Shown piece by piece: positions 31,235 through 40,808 of a stretch of 64,000 bases of DNA. The position numbers were made by a program, and so were the translations under genes. Numbering within the stretch: position 1 is the first letter of the stretch; every line of letters begins with the position of its first letter. Under the pieces are notes generated by a model. It was not told where the DNA came from and searched no databases. It saw only the letters and a program-made list of their open reading frames with translations. The DNA is taken from NCBI GenBank assembly GCA_035720425.1, contig DASTOB010000120.1, positions 1 through 64,000 of the forward strand, given 5' to 3'. Source of the DNA: DASTOB01 sp035720425. GTDB taxonomy: Bacteria; Chloroflexota; Limnocylindria; Limnocylindrales; CSP1-4.

Positions 31235-32292
31235 CCGAGGCACGCTCGGCGCGCAGCGGCGGCAAGGTCCGCGTCGCGCGCCTGACCGATCTTGCCGCCC
31301 TCGGCGAGCTATCCCGCCTGTGCCAGGACGACCAGGCCGACACGCGCTCACTCGGGCTGCCGGTGAGCGGTCCGCCGATCGGGGTGTTCAGCCTGTTCCG
31401 ATTGCCGCTCGGCGCGTTCCGACCGCACGACCTCCTGTTCGTGTACGAGACGGCCGGGCGGCTGGCCGGTCTGATCCGGGTCGAGCGCGAGACGCCCCGT
31501 GACGAGTGGACGATCGTCGAGCTCGACGCGATCGGGGCCGGTGACGCCGGCGACATCCGGTTTCGGCTCATCCAGCACCTGCTGCGCGAGGGTGCCAAGC
31601 GCGGGGCGGTGCGCTTCCACGTGGCGTGCGCCGACGCGGACGGCAACGTCGAGCTGTTCATGCAGGCGGGGTTTGCCCGCTACGGGGCCGAGATCGTGCT
31701 CGTCCGTCCGGCCGATGCGTCGGCCATCGACCCGATGTCGGAGACGGACGCGCTCGCCTGCGGGATCCGACCCGCCGGGCCGCTCGACGCCCTCGCCCTT
31801 GCTCGGCTCTACGCGTCGGTCACGCCGCAGCCGGTGCAACGGCTCGAGGCCGTCCGCCTCGTCGACTGGGAACGGCAGGGCCGGGATTGGCGGGTGCCGC
31901 GTTCAAGCCTCGCACCGATCCTGCGCTTCGCCGACGTCGAGGCGTTCGTCCAGGATCCGCGAGACAGCGCGGACGGCACGATCCTCGACGGGCTCGTCCA
32001 GGTCGGCGTGGCGAAGGAGGATCAGCCACACTATCTCAAGGTGCTCGCCCGGCCCGGTTGTGACCCGACCGCGCTGATCCGCTACGGTCTGAGCGTGATC
32101 GCCGCTCGCGCACCGGGTGCCGACCATCGTCCCAACCGCGGCGTGATCGCCGCCGTTCGGACGTACGAGTCGCCCACCGACCGCCGCCTTGAGGAGATCG
32201 GCTTCCGCTCGATCGCCACCGTTACCCTGCTGCTCAAGGAGACCGTCGTCCGCGTCGCCGAACCGGCCCTCGTGCCGGCCGGCGTCCGCTAG
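31231..32292 (+). CDS. GNAT-like protein, hypothetical
   Basis: 353 residues. The first 190 residues look like a GNAT acetyltransferase fold (V-R-V-A-R-L-T-D-L-A-A-L-G-E-L, G-L-I-R-V-E-R, L-I-Q-H-L-L-R-E-G, E-L-F-M-Q-A-G-F-A-R-Y-G), and the second half repeats the pattern weakly (C-G-I-R-P-A-G-P-L-D-A-L-A-L, L-E-E-I-G-F-R-S-I). No clear acetyl-CoA P-loop is visible, so activity is uncertain. ATG 31231 overlaps the pdxT stop, and the gene leads into the Ycf45-like ATPase 13 bp downstream; this order suggests a conserved four-gene operon. Confidence 0.6.
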   Translation: MTEARSARSGGKVRVARLTDLAALGELSRLCQDDQADTRSLGLPVSGPPIGVFSLFRLPLGAFRPHDLLFVYETAGRLAGLIRVERETPRDEWTIVELDAIGAGDAGDIRFRLIQHLLREGAKRGAVRFHVACADADGNVELFMQAGFARYGAEIVLVRPADASAIDPMSETDALACGIRPAGPLDALALARLYASVTPQPVQRLEAVRLVDWERQGRDWRVPRSSLAPILRFADVEAFVQDPRDSADGTILDGLVQVGVAKEDQPHYLKVLARPGCDPTALIRYGLSVIAARAPGADHRPNRGVIAAVRTYESPTDRRLEEIGFRSIATVTLLLKETVVRVAEPALVPAGVR

Positions 32293-32304
32293 GAGGTCCA
32301 GCGC

Positions 32305-34338
32305 GTGAATCCTGTCGACCCGCGTCGGGAATCGATCGACGACCTCGATCTGCTGCTCGCGGCGCTGCCGCCGGAGATCGTCGACGCGGTGCATGCCCTG
32401 CCGGACCGGATCGACCTCATCGAGGTCGTGCTCGACCTTGGTCGCCGGCCGGAGGCTCGCTTTCCCAACAGCGAGGTGACGCTGCTCGAGCGGGAGGTCG
32501 GCGAGCCGGACATCGCCCACGTCGTCGAGCACATCGGGACGTTCGGCGACGACAATCGGGCCGGGATCGAGCGGACGCTCCATCGGATCAGCGCGATCCG
32601 CAACCGCAACGGCAAGATCGTCGGGCTCACCTGCCGGATCGGCCGGGCCGTCTACGGCACGATCGAGATCATCAACGACTACGTCGAGAGCGGGAAGTCG
32701 ATCCTCATCATGGGCCGCCCGGGGATCGGCAAGACGACGATGCTCCGCGAGGCGGCCCGGGTGCTCGCCGACGACATGGGCAAGCGCGTCGTCGTCGTCG
32801 ACACGTCGAACGAGATCGCCGGCGACGGCGACATCCCGCACCCGGCCATCGGCAAGGCCCGCCGGATGCAGGTCCGCACGCCGTCGATGCAGCACGAGGT
32901 GATGATCGAGGCGGTCGAGAACCACATGCCGCAGGTCATCGTCATCGACGAGATCGGCACGGAGCTCGAGGCCCAGGCTGCCCGGACGATCGCCGAGCGC
33001 GGCGTCCAGCTCATCGGAACGGCCCACGGCAACAACCTCGACAACCTCATGCTCAATCCGACGCTCTCGGACCTCATCGGCGGCATCCAGAGCGTGACCC
33101 TTGGCGACGAGGAGGCGCGCCGCCGCCGGACGCAGAAGAGCGTGCTCGAACGGAAGGCCCCGCCCACGTTCGATGTAATCATCGAGATCCAGGACCGCGA
33201 TCGCGTCCTCGCCCATGCCGACGTCGCCGACACGGTCGACAACCTGTTGAGGGGCGACCCGGTCGCGCCGGAGCTGCGCTGGCGCGACGACGAGGGCGTC
33301 CATCGGTCCCAGTCGCGGCCGCGGCCGTCACCGCGCGAGCAGCTCGGCACGGAACGCTTCGCCGGGCTCGTGGGGTCCGGCCAGACGTGGCGGATGGAGC
33401 CGGGCTGGCGCGGCGAGAGCTCGTATCGCGGCGGATACCGGGATGCCGGCGGTGGCGGGATCCGACCGGGCTACCGGCCTGGAGCGACCGGTGGCTGGCG
33501 CGGGCCGACGCGCTCCGGCGCGGGCGTGGAGCGGTCCGGCCCCGGCGGGCCGGACGGTGGACGCGGCGCCCCGGCCGCGCTCTCGGACGCACCATTCGTT
33601 GCCGGCGACATCGCCGATCGCGGGCCGCTCGAGCGCGGTGCCGGCCCGACACCGGAGCCGCGTGCGCGTGACGCACGCGAGTTTCAGCGCCAGGAGGCGT
33701 GGCGGGATCAGGCGTCACGCGCGCTGACCGCGCTGCGCGTGGACGATGGCACCGCGCCGGTCAACGCGGACGACCTCGCCGCCGACGACGAGGCGCTGGC
33801 GGACCGCGCGATCGCCGCCGGCCAGGCGGACGATGGCGAGGCCATCCGCATCGCCGATGCCGGCGGGCTGCCGACGCTCCGAGTCCTGCCGATCGGGATC
33901 AGCCGCAAGCGGCTTGAGCAGAGCATCCGCGAGCTCCAGCTGCCGGTCATCGTCGCCCGCGACGTGGACGACGCGGACGTCGTCATGACGCTCAAGAACG
34001 AGTACCGCCAGAAGACGCCAATGCTCCGCGAGGCGGAGGAGCGGGCGATGCCGATCTACGTCCTCAAGAGCAACACGGTGCTCCAGATGCAGGCCAGCCT
34101 CACCTCGATCTTCTCGCTCGAGATCGACCCGCGCGAGGCCGCCCTGCGCGAGACCGAGGAGGCGATCGGGATCGTCATGAAGCAGGCCGAGCCGGTCGAG
34201 CTGTCGCCCCAGAACGCGTACATCCGGCGGCTCCAGCACCAGATGGCGGAGCGGGCGAACCTGGTGTCGCGCTCGCGCGGCCGCGAGCCGTACCGCCGGG
34301 TGCGGCTATACCCGGACGCGGCGAAGTCCTGGCGCTGA
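32305..34338 (+). CDS. Ycf45-like AAA ATPase with C-terminal R3H domain
   Basis: 677 residues. Residues 1-310 are an ATPase of the Ycf45/stage III sporulation AA-like type: Walker A G-R-P-G-I-G-K-T-T near residue 136, D-T-S-N-E-I-A-G-D-G-D, Walker B V-I-V-I-D-E-I-G near 212, and G-T-A-H-G-N. Residues about 330-470 form a disordered Gly/Arg/Pro-rich linker. The C-terminus (about 500-677) has a conserved globular region and an R3H single-strand nucleic-acid-binding motif (R-R-L-Q-H-Q-M-A-E-R-A, S-R-S-R-G-R-E-P-Y-R-R-V). Homologues occur in cyanobacteria and plastids and are of unknown function. GTG 32305 has A-G-G-A-G-G upstream. Confidence 0.85.
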   Translation: MNPVDPRRESIDDLDLLLAALPPEIVDAVHALPDRIDLIEVVLDLGRRPEARFPNSEVTLLEREVGEPDIAHVVEHIGTFGDDNRAGIERTLHRISAIRNRNGKIVGLTCRIGRAVYGTIEIINDYVESGKSILIMGRPGIGKTTMLREAARVLADDMGKRVVVVDTSNEIAGDGDIPHPAIGKARRMQVRTPSMQHEVMIEAVENHMPQVIVIDEIGTELEAQAARTIAERGVQLIGTAHGNNLDNLMLNPTLSDLIGGIQSVTLGDEEARRRRTQKSVLERKAPPTFDVIIEIQDRDRVLAHADVADTVDNLLRGDPVAPELRWRDDEGVHRSQSRPRPSPREQLGTERFAGLVGSGQTWRMEPGWRGESSYRGGYRDAGGGGIRPGYRPGATGGWRGPTRSGAGVERSGPGGPDGGRGAPAALSDAPFVAGDIADRGPLERGAGPTPEPRARDAREFQRQEAWRDQASRALTALRVDDGTAPVNADDLAADDEALADRAIAAGQADDGEAIRIADAGGLPTLRVLPIGISRKRLEQSIRELQLPVIVARDVDDADVVMTLKNEYRQKTPMLREAEERAMPIYVLKSNTVLQMQASLTSIFSLEIDPREAALRETEEAIGIVMKQAEPVELSPQNAYIRRLQHQMAERANLVSRSRGREPYRRVRLYPDAAKSWR

Positions 34339-34391
34339 CTCCGGACGGCTGACGCCGAGCGCCGGAACCGCATACGCCGGACAACTGACGA

Positions 34392-34416
34392 CCGACGCCG
34401 GACGGCGGGGCGTCGG
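34392..34416 (+). terminator. Possible terminator hairpin after the R3H ATPase gene
   Basis: CCGACGCC (34392-34399) and GGCGTCGG (34409-34416) with a 9-base loop, no T-run. It lies in the 173-bp spacer before the cyclase gene, which also carries a TACGCT box at 34472-34477. Confidence 0.4.
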
Positions 34417-34511
34417 CTGTCCCCCGGGCGCCGTCGCATCGACAACCCTCCACGCCACGGTCCACGTCCGCTACGCTGGTGTCTCGTTCCGGGGGTGAGC
34501 GAGGTGTGGGA

Positions 34512-37500
34512 GTGATCTGCGGGAGCTGCGGGGCCGCGAATCCGGCCGGCGCGAAGTTCTGCCTGGAGTGCGGGACGCCCGTCTCGACCGCGTGCCCGCG
34601 CTGCGGAACCGCTGCCGTACCGGGCGCCAAGTTCTGCGGCGAGTGCGGCGAGCGCCTGACGCCCACGAGCGCGGGTCCGGACCTCGCCGCCACGCGGATC
34701 CCCGGCGCGCGACCGCCAGGGTCGGCCGATCGCGGCGCCGCGAACGGCGGTCCGCTGCCGGTCGGCGCGGAGCGCCGGATCGTCACCGTCCTGTTCGCCG
34801 ACCTGGTCGGGTTCACGAGCCTGGCCGAAGGCCGCGACGCGGAGCGCGTCCGCGACCTGCTGTCGCGCTACTTCGAGACGGCCAGCGAGATCGTGGCGCG
34901 CTATGGCGGGACGATCGAGAAGTTCATCGGGGACGCGGTCATGGCCGTCTGGGGTGCGCCGACCGCGCACGAGGACGACGCCGAGCGGGCGGTCCGCGCC
35001 GCGCTCGACCTCGTGGGATCGATCGGGGCGCTCGGTGACGAGCTCGGTGCCGAGCTCAGCGGCCGCGTCGGCGTCCTGACGGGCGAGGCGGCCGTCACGA
35101 TCGGCGCGACGAACCAGGGGCTCGTGGCCGGGGACCTCGTCAACACCGCGAGCCGACTCCAGGCCGTCGCGCCGCCCGGCTCCGTGCTCGTCGGCGAGGC
35201 GACGCGGCACGCCGCCGGCGGTTCGATCACGTTCGAGCCGGCCGGCGACGCGGTCCTCAAGGGAAAGGCGGCGCCGGTGCCGGCCTTCCGTGCACTGCGT
35301 GTCGTCGCCAAGTCGCGTGGGGTCGGCCGAAGCGACTCGATCGAGCCGCCGTTCGTCGGTCGTGACGTCGAGTTCCGGCTCGTCCGGAGCGCGTACCACT
35401 CGGTCGCGCGCGAACGTCGGGCTCGCCTCGTGTCGATCACCGGCGAGGCCGGGATGGGCAAGAGCCGGCTGGCCTGGGAGTTCTCGAAGTACACGGACGG
35501 CCTGGCCGAGAAGATGTGGTGGCACGAGGGTCGGTCGCCGTCCTACGGCGAGGGCATCTCGTTCTGGGCGCTGTCCGAGATGATCAGGAAGCGTGCCGGC
35601 CTGCTCGAAGGCGACGACGAGCCGACCACTCGCGAACGAATCGCCGCGGCCCTCGTCCAGCACGTCCCCGACGCCGACGAGCGAGCCTTCATCGAGCCAT
35701 GTCTGCTTACCCTGCTCGGCGTCGGCGCGCCGCCGCCCGGCGGCCGGGATCGGCTGTTCACCGGCTGGCGCCAGTTCTTCGAGCGGCTGGCGTCGGAGAG
35801 CCCGGTCGTCCTCGTGTTCGAGGATCTGCAATGGGCGGACGACGGCCTGCTCGACTTCATCGAAACCCTGCTCGAATGGAGCCAGAGCTATCCGCTGTTC
35901 GTCCTGACCCTCGCAAGACCCGAGCTCCTCGAGCGCCGCCCGGCCTGGGGGGCGGGTCGCAACGCCACGTCGCTCCCGCTTGGGCCGCTGAGCGACGAGG
36001 CGATGCGCGAGCTCCTCGCCGGCGTGGTGCCGCAGCTGCCGGAGGCCTCGGCGCGGACGATCCTCGCCCGAGCCGGCGGCATCCCGCTCTACGCGGTCGA
36101 GACGCTCCGCATGCTCGTCGCGTCCGGGCGCCTCGAGAACGCCGAGGACGGCACCCTCCGGGCAATCGGTCCGCTCGACGTCATCGACGTCCCGCCGTCG
36201 CTCCAGGCACTCATTGCCGCGCGCCTCGACGGCTTGCCGGCCGCGGACCGATCGTTGCTCCAGGACGCGGCGGTGCTCGGCCAGACGTTCGCGACGGCGG
36301 CGCTGTCCGCCCTCGTCGGTGATGGCCCCGACGTCCTCGAGCCGCGCCTGCGGGGCCTCGTCGCGCGCGATCTCCTGTCGCTCGATACGGATCCGCGCTC
36401 GCCCGAGCGGGGCCAGTACGGGTTCGTCCAGTCACTCATCCGCGAGGTCGCGTACGGGACGCTGGCCAAGCGTGACCGTCGGACGCGCCACCTCGCCGCC
36501 GCCCGCTACTTCGAGGCGCTCGGCGACGAGGAGTTGAGTGGCGCCCTGGCGACGCACTACCTCGCCGCCTACGAGGCGGCTGCCGATGGTCCGGAGGCGG
36601 ACGCACTCGCCGCGCAGGCACGGATCGCCCTGCGCGCGGCCGCGGAGCGGGCGGCCAACCTGGGGTCGCCGAAGCAGGCGCTGGCGTACTTCGTCGCCGC
36701 GGCGGACCTGCCCGGTGACGACGCCGACCAGCTCGACCTGCTCGAGCGGGCGGGCCTCGTGGCCGAGGAATCCGGGCAGCACCATCGCGCCGCCGACCTG
36801 TTCGACCAGGTCGTGCAGCAGCGTCGCCGTGCGGGTGATCGGCTCGGCGCCGCGCGGGCCACCGCTGCGCGAGCGGAGGCGCTCATGTCCAACGACGTCG
36901 CCGCCGCCCAGGACCTGGCCGAGTCCGCCCTGACCGAGTACGCGGACCTGCCGGAGGATCGCTCGGAAGTGCTCGGACTGCGCTATGCCGTCGCGCGGTG
37001 TCTCCTCCGGAGCGGCCGAAACGCCGATGCCGCCGCCCTGCTCGAGGGCATGCTCCGCGCGGTCGAGATGACCGGCGACGAATCCTTCGTGCTGCGCGTG
37101 CTCGCCACCCGGGGCGCGACGCTTCCCGCGGTGGGTCGGTCCGTCGAGGGCGCCATCATCCTGGACGGGGTGATTCGCCGCGCCGAGCGCGCCGGGCTGT
37201 TCGAGATCCAGGACCGGGCCCGGATCAACCTGTCCGTGACCCTCGCCGACGATGACGTCGTGGCCGGCCGCGACGTGGCGGCCTCCGGCTTCGAGGACGC
37301 CGTCCGCCGCGGCGCCGCCGGCTCGGCCGCGTACTACGCGATGAACGCGGCGGAGTACGACCTGCACATCGGGGAGTGGGACGCCGCGAGCACACGGGTC
37401 CGTGAGGTGCTCGAGCTCGGGCTCGAGGCGAACGACCGGCTCGCCAACCTGGCTCAGCTCTACGTCATCGGTCTGCTCCGCGGGTCGCCCGATCCGGCGC

Positions 37501-38075
37501 TCATCGACGAGATCCGGCGGTCCGCGCACGACGCGCCGCAGATCGCCGATGTCGAGCTGTGGGATGCGTTCGGGCGCGGGGACGCGACCGGCGCGATCGG
37601 GCACGGGCTGCCATTCGCCGCGGCGGATGACCTCAATGCCCCGTTCGCTTACTTTCGGGTGGGGGTCGCGGCGGCCGTGGCTCGCGACGTCACGAACGCA
37701 ACCATCGCGCTGACGAGCATGTCGGGCAACCTGCGGACCGGGCGCTGGAACGAGGGCATCCTCGAGACGCTCCAGGCGATCGCCGCCGGCCTGGCCGGCG
37801 ATCGGGTGCGGGCCGTGGAGCGCGGGCGGGCTGCGCTCGACATGTTCCGCTCGATGTCGGTCCGACTCGACGAGGGGCTCGCGGCGCTCGGGATCGCGGC
37901 CGCGCTCGGCCCCGACGACCCCGAGACGCCGGCGTTTGCCGACGAGGCCCGGCGGACCTTGACCGACGTCGGCGCGGCCGGCCTCCTGGAGATGTACCGG
38001 CCGATCGTGGCCCCTCGGCCCGGACGGACCGTCGTCGAGCGCGCCGGTTCGACCATCGGCGTGACGGAGTCGTGA
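34512..38075 (+). CDS. Adenylate/guanylate cyclase with zinc ribbons, AAA ATPase and TPR
   Basis: 1187 residues. Two zinc ribbons (C3-C6-C17-C20 and C28-C31-C42-C45), a class III nucleotidyl cyclase domain (about 85-270; V-T-V-L-F-A-D-L-V-G-F-T with the metal Asp, E-K-F-I-G-D-A-V-M-A-V-W), then an AAA/STAND ATPase (Walker A G-E-A-G-M-G-K-S-R-L, Walker B V-L-V-F-E-D-L-Q-W-A-D-D) and a long TPR-like helical C-terminus (about 650-1180). Such proteins are one-polypeptide sensors; product (cAMP or cGMP) and partner are unknown. GTG 34512 chosen since G-A-G-G sits 7 bases before it and the zinc ribbon begins at once; GTG 34479 and 34506 are in frame. Confidence 0.87.
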   Translation: MICGSCGAANPAGAKFCLECGTPVSTACPRCGTAAVPGAKFCGECGERLTPTSAGPDLAATRIPGARPPGSADRGAANGGPLPVGAERRIVTVLFADLVGFTSLAEGRDAERVRDLLSRYFETASEIVARYGGTIEKFIGDAVMAVWGAPTAHEDDAERAVRAALDLVGSIGALGDELGAELSGRVGVLTGEAAVTIGATNQGLVAGDLVNTASRLQAVAPPGSVLVGEATRHAAGGSITFEPAGDAVLKGKAAPVPAFRALRVVAKSRGVGRSDSIEPPFVGRDVEFRLVRSAYHSVARERRARLVSITGEAGMGKSRLAWEFSKYTDGLAEKMWWHEGRSPSYGEGISFWALSEMIRKRAGLLEGDDEPTTRERIAAALVQHVPDADERAFIEPCLLTLLGVGAPPPGGRDRLFTGWRQFFERLASESPVVLVFEDLQWADDGLLDFIETLLEWSQSYPLFVLTLARPELLERRPAWGAGRNATSLPLGPLSDEAMRELLAGVVPQLPEASARTILARAGGIPLYAVETLRMLVASGRLENAEDGTLRAIGPLDVIDVPPSLQALIAARLDGLPAADRSLLQDAAVLGQTFATAALSALVGDGPDVLEPRLRGLVARDLLSLDTDPRSPERGQYGFVQSLIREVAYGTLAKRDRRTRHLAAARYFEALGDEELSGALATHYLAAYEAAADGPEADALAAQARIALRAAAERAANLGSPKQALAYFVAAADLPGDDADQLDLLERAGLVAEESGQHHRAADLFDQVVQQRRRAGDRLGAARATAARAEALMSNDVAAAQDLAESALTEYADLPEDRSEVLGLRYAVARCLLRSGRNADAAALLEGMLRAVEMTGDESFVLRVLATRGATLPAVGRSVEGAIILDGVIRRAERAGLFEIQDRARINLSVTLADDDVVAGRDVAASGFEDAVRRGAAGSAAYYAMNAAEYDLHIGEWDAASTRVREVLELGLEANDRLANLAQLYVIGLLRGSPDPALIDEIRRSAHDAPQIADVELWDAFGRGDATGAIGHGLPFAAADDLNAPFAYFRVGVAAAVARDVTNATIALTSMSGNLRTGRWNEGILETLQAIAAGLAGDRVRAVERGRAALDMFRSMSVRLDEGLAALGIAAALGPDDPETPAFADEARRTLTDVGAAGLLEMYRPIVAPRPGRTVVERAGSTIGVTES

Positions 38076-38443
38076 GCGGGGACGGCGGCGGATCGCTGCA
38101 CATGCACGCGATCGTCATCGATTGCGCCGCGTTCGAGCCGCTCATCCGGTTCTGGTCCGCCGCCCTCGGCTACGTTGAGTGGTTCCCGCCGGGCGGTCAG
38201 TTCGCCGGGATCAAGCCGCCGGTCCGCGACGGTCGCCTGGCCATCATCTTCCAGCGCGTGCCGGAACCGAAGGTCGCCAAGAACCGTGTTCACGTGGACT
38301 ACTCGGCGACGGATCGCGAGGCCGAGGTCGGCCGCCTGGTCGGGCTCGGGGCCCGGGTGGTTCGCGAGCTCGACGAGAACGAGGGGCGCTGGACGATCCT
38401 GGCCGACCCCGAAGGCAACGAGTTCTGCGTCGCCCAGCACTGA
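38072..38443 (+). CDS. Glyoxalase/VOC-fold protein
   Basis: 123 residues. Single vicinal-oxygen-chelate module of the glyoxalase-like domain 6 type: I-D-C-A-A-F-E-P-L-I-R-F-W-S-A-A-L-G-Y, K-N-R-V-H-V-D-Y-S-A-T-D and L-A-D-P-E-G-N-E-F-C-V. Small dimeric proteins of this group bind metal or hydrophobic ligands; no substrate can be named. GTG 38072 overlaps the cyclase stop (GTGA); ATG 38102 is the alternative and directly precedes the conserved core. Confidence 0.8.
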   Translation: MSGDGGGSLHMHAIVIDCAAFEPLIRFWSAALGYVEWFPPGGQFAGIKPPVRDGRLAIIFQRVPEPKVAKNRVHVDYSATDREAEVGRLVGLGARVVRELDENEGRWTILADPEGNEFCVAQH

Positions 38444-38465
38444 CGGTCGCATCCGATCGACGCGC

Positions 38466-39914
38466 TCAGCCGCGCTTGCCAAACTCCCGACGCAGCGCCG
38501 ATCGCGCGGCGAGGTGGCCGCACATGCCGTGGGCGCCACCCCCCGGCGGCGTCGAGGACGAGCACAGGTACACGCCGGGCAGCGGTGTGGCCCACGGATT
38601 CCGCTGCGGGATCGGCCGGAAGAACAGCTGGCGCAGGTCCTGGGCGCCACCGTTGATGTCGCCGCCGACATAGTTCTCGTCGTGCGCTTCGAGCTGCGCC
38701 GCGCCGTGCGTGGCGCGCGCGACCACGAGGTCGCGAAAGCCCGGCGCGAACCGCTCGACCTGGGTTTCGATGGCGCTCGTCATGTCGGCCGGCGACCCGT
38801 TCGGGACGTGGCAATACGCCCACGCGGTGTGGCTCCCGGCCGGGGCACGGGTGGGATCGAAGCGGGTCGGCTGGACGAGCAGGACGAACGGTCGCTCTGG
38901 AATCGTCCCGCCGTGGACGTCGCGCCCGACGCGGGCGACGTCGGCGGCGGTCCCGCCCAGGTGGACGGTTCCGGCGCGGGCGAGCTCCGGCGACCGCCAT
39001 GGAATCGGCCCGGACAGGGCCCAGTCGACCTTGAACACCCCGGGGCCATAGCGAAACCGCTCGAGGGCGCTGCGGTAGCCGTCCGGCAGCAGATCGGCGC
39101 CGATCGCGAGCAGCTGGCGCGGCGTCACGTCGAGCAGGATGGCCCGCGCGGGCGGCAGCTCGTCGAGCGAGCCGATCCGTCGGCCCGTCTCGATCTCGCC
39201 ACCGAGGGTCCGCAGCTCGGCCGCGAGACCCTCCGCCAGGCGGGCCGTCCCGCCGCGGACGAGCGGCCAGCCGGAGGCGTGGGCGGACAGCGCGAGGGCA
39301 AGGCCGAACGATGCGGTCGCCGGCCGCTCGAGCGGGACCATCGCGTGGGCGGCGAGTCCGGCCAGCAGGGCGCGCGCCGGCGCTTCGCGGAAGAGCAGCC
39401 GGCCGAGAGCCAGGTTGGGCAGCAGCGCCGGGATTCCGAAGCGCGCCTGCGCGATCGGGTGCCGCGTCACCTGGAGCGGGCGGCCGAAGATCCACGGCAT
39501 GAGGCGGTCGACGTCGCGCACGAGGGGGCCGACCAGCCGACGATAGGTCGGTCCGTCGCGGCCGAGCGCGTCCGCCGTCGCCTCGACCGACCGCTCGAGC
39601 ACCACCGCCCGTCCGTCGTCGAGCGCATGGCCGACCGGTGCCTCCGGAACGACGTACTCGACGCCGTGTCGCGCGAGGTCGAGCGGGCCGCGCGGTCCGA
39701 GGAACGGGGACACCGCGGTCGTTCCGACGATCGCGGTGCAGATGTCGTGGACGTAGCCGGGCAGGGTCAGCTCGCCCGAGCGGAGGCCGCCCCCGACCTC
39801 GTCGGCCGCCTCGAGCAACCGGACGGACAGGCCGGCCCGGGCGAGCGTGATCGCGGCCGCGAGGCCGTTCGGGCCGGCGCCGACGACGACGGCGTCGAGC
39901 GAAGTCGAACTCAC
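38466..39914 (-). CDS. Phytoene desaturase-like FAD oxidoreductase
   Basis: 482 residues. N-terminal FAD-binding V-V-V-G-A-G-P-N-G-L-A-A-A-I and L-L-E-A-A-D-E-V-G-G-G-L-R-S, and the C-terminal G-V-Y-L-C-S-S-S-T-P-P-G-G-G-A-H-G-M-C-G closure are those of the CrtI/RetSat-like (NAD(P)/FAD-dependent) family. No phytoene synthase or other carotenoid gene lies near, so a retinol-saturase or other isoprenoid/lipid oxidoreductase role is as likely as carotenoid desaturation. GTG start at 39914. Convergent with the VOC gene (22 bp). Confidence 0.85.
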   Translation of the reverse strand: MSSTSLDAVVVGAGPNGLAAAITLARAGLSVRLLEAADEVGGGLRSGELTLPGYVHDICTAIVGTTAVSPFLGPRGPLDLARHGVEYVVPEAPVGHALDDGRAVVLERSVEATADALGRDGPTYRRLVGPLVRDVDRLMPWIFGRPLQVTRHPIAQARFGIPALLPNLALGRLLFREAPARALLAGLAAHAMVPLERPATASFGLALALSAHASGWPLVRGGTARLAEGLAAELRTLGGEIETGRRIGSLDELPPARAILLDVTPRQLLAIGADLLPDGYRSALERFRYGPGVFKVDWALSGPIPWRSPELARAGTVHLGGTAADVARVGRDVHGGTIPERPFVLLVQPTRFDPTRAPAGSHTAWAYCHVPNGSPADMTSAIETQVERFAPGFRDLVVARATHGAAQLEAHDENYVGGDINGGAQDLRQLFFRPIPQRNPWATPLPGVYLCSSSTPPGGGAHGMCGHLAARSALRREFGKRG

Positions 39915-40008
39915 CGGGAGTCCATGCCGGCCGCCGGTCGGTCTGGGCGGGCGGTGGTCAGGCCCGCCCGTTCGTCGGTCGTCCGTTCGTTGGGCGCCCG
40001 TCCGTCGG

Positions 40009-40746
40009 TCACCCGCCGCGTCGGCGCAGCCAGCGCGCGGGTGCGGTGAGCGTGCCGACCGCGGTCGAGAACGCCGGGCTGTGGCGGAGATTCCGCACGT
40101 ACCGCCACTGGCGACGTCGGTCGACGCACACCTTGGTCGTCTCGACCTCCGGCGTTGTCACGCCGAGCGTGCGAGCCAGGTTGGCAAGCGTTCCCACCCA
40201 GAAGCGATCGTTCATCCGGTTCGCGCCGAGCAGGTAGCTGAGCTCGATGAGCGGATCGCTCGTTCGCTCCAGCGCCTGGGCCTGGGCGATCGTGACGTCG
40301 CCGTCGCGATACGCGGAAAAGGTGATCCATGCCGACAGGGCGTGTCCTTCCGGGGTCATGAACGTGAACGACTCCGCGTCAGCGTAGATGACGAGCACGC
40401 CCGTCGACATCCTGACCGGCGCCCCCGGGACGGCCTGGATCTCGAGCAGCGCGACCTCGCCCGGGGCGATGCCGGCCAGCGGCGCGTAGAACCGGTTGCC
40501 CTTCGGCCAGAACGATGGGAACTGCTCCTTCCAGTGGGCGACAACGTGCTCCGGCGTCGCGTCCGACCCATCGAGCCGAACGCGGAACGTCTTCTGCCAC
40601 ATCTGCCCGAAGCCCTGGACGGGGCCGGCGACGCGCTTGCCGGTGACGGTGTCCATGCCGGCCCCGGTGGCCGTCGTGGCCAGCCGGTCGACCGGGCGCG
40701 CCCACGACTCCCGGTCACGCGGCGTGCGCGGTTCGGTGGCGGTCAT
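40009..40746 (-). CDS. DUF1990-like protein, hypothetical
   Basis: 245 residues, no signal peptide or helices. Features such as F-G-Q-M-W-Q-K-T-F, F-Y-A-P-L-A-G, T-P-E-G-H-A-L-S-A-W-I-T-F and a C-terminal R-R-Q-W-R-Y-V-R-N-L recall the DUF1990 or SRPBCC-like proteins; the assignment is tentative. ATG 40746 is taken rather than the preceding GTG because A-G-G-A-G-G stands 6 bases before the ATG. The promoter box TAGAAC and the motif CGTAACG lie in the tail of the upstream membrane-protein gene. Confidence 0.6.
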   Translation of the reverse strand: MTATEPRTPRDRESWARPVDRLATTATGAGMDTVTGKRVAGPVQGFGQMWQKTFRVRLDGSDATPEHVVAHWKEQFPSFWPKGNRFYAPLAGIAPGEVALLEIQAVPGAPVRMSTGVLVIYADAESFTFMTPEGHALSAWITFSAYRDGDVTIAQAQALERTSDPLIELSYLLGANRMNDRFWVGTLANLARTLGVTTPEVETTKVCVDRRRQWRYVRNLRHSPAFSTAVGTLTAPARWLRRRGG

Positions 40747-40808
40747 CACGGTCCTCCTGACTCTGTCCTCGCGATTGCCCCGCGGGGATCCGAATGCCTG
40801 GTTCCGTT

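Noticed and set aside
34479..34511. GTG at 34479 as the start of the cyclase gene
   Set aside because: It lies one base after the TACGCT box; the downstream GTG at 34512 has a ribosome-binding site and starts at the zinc ribbon.
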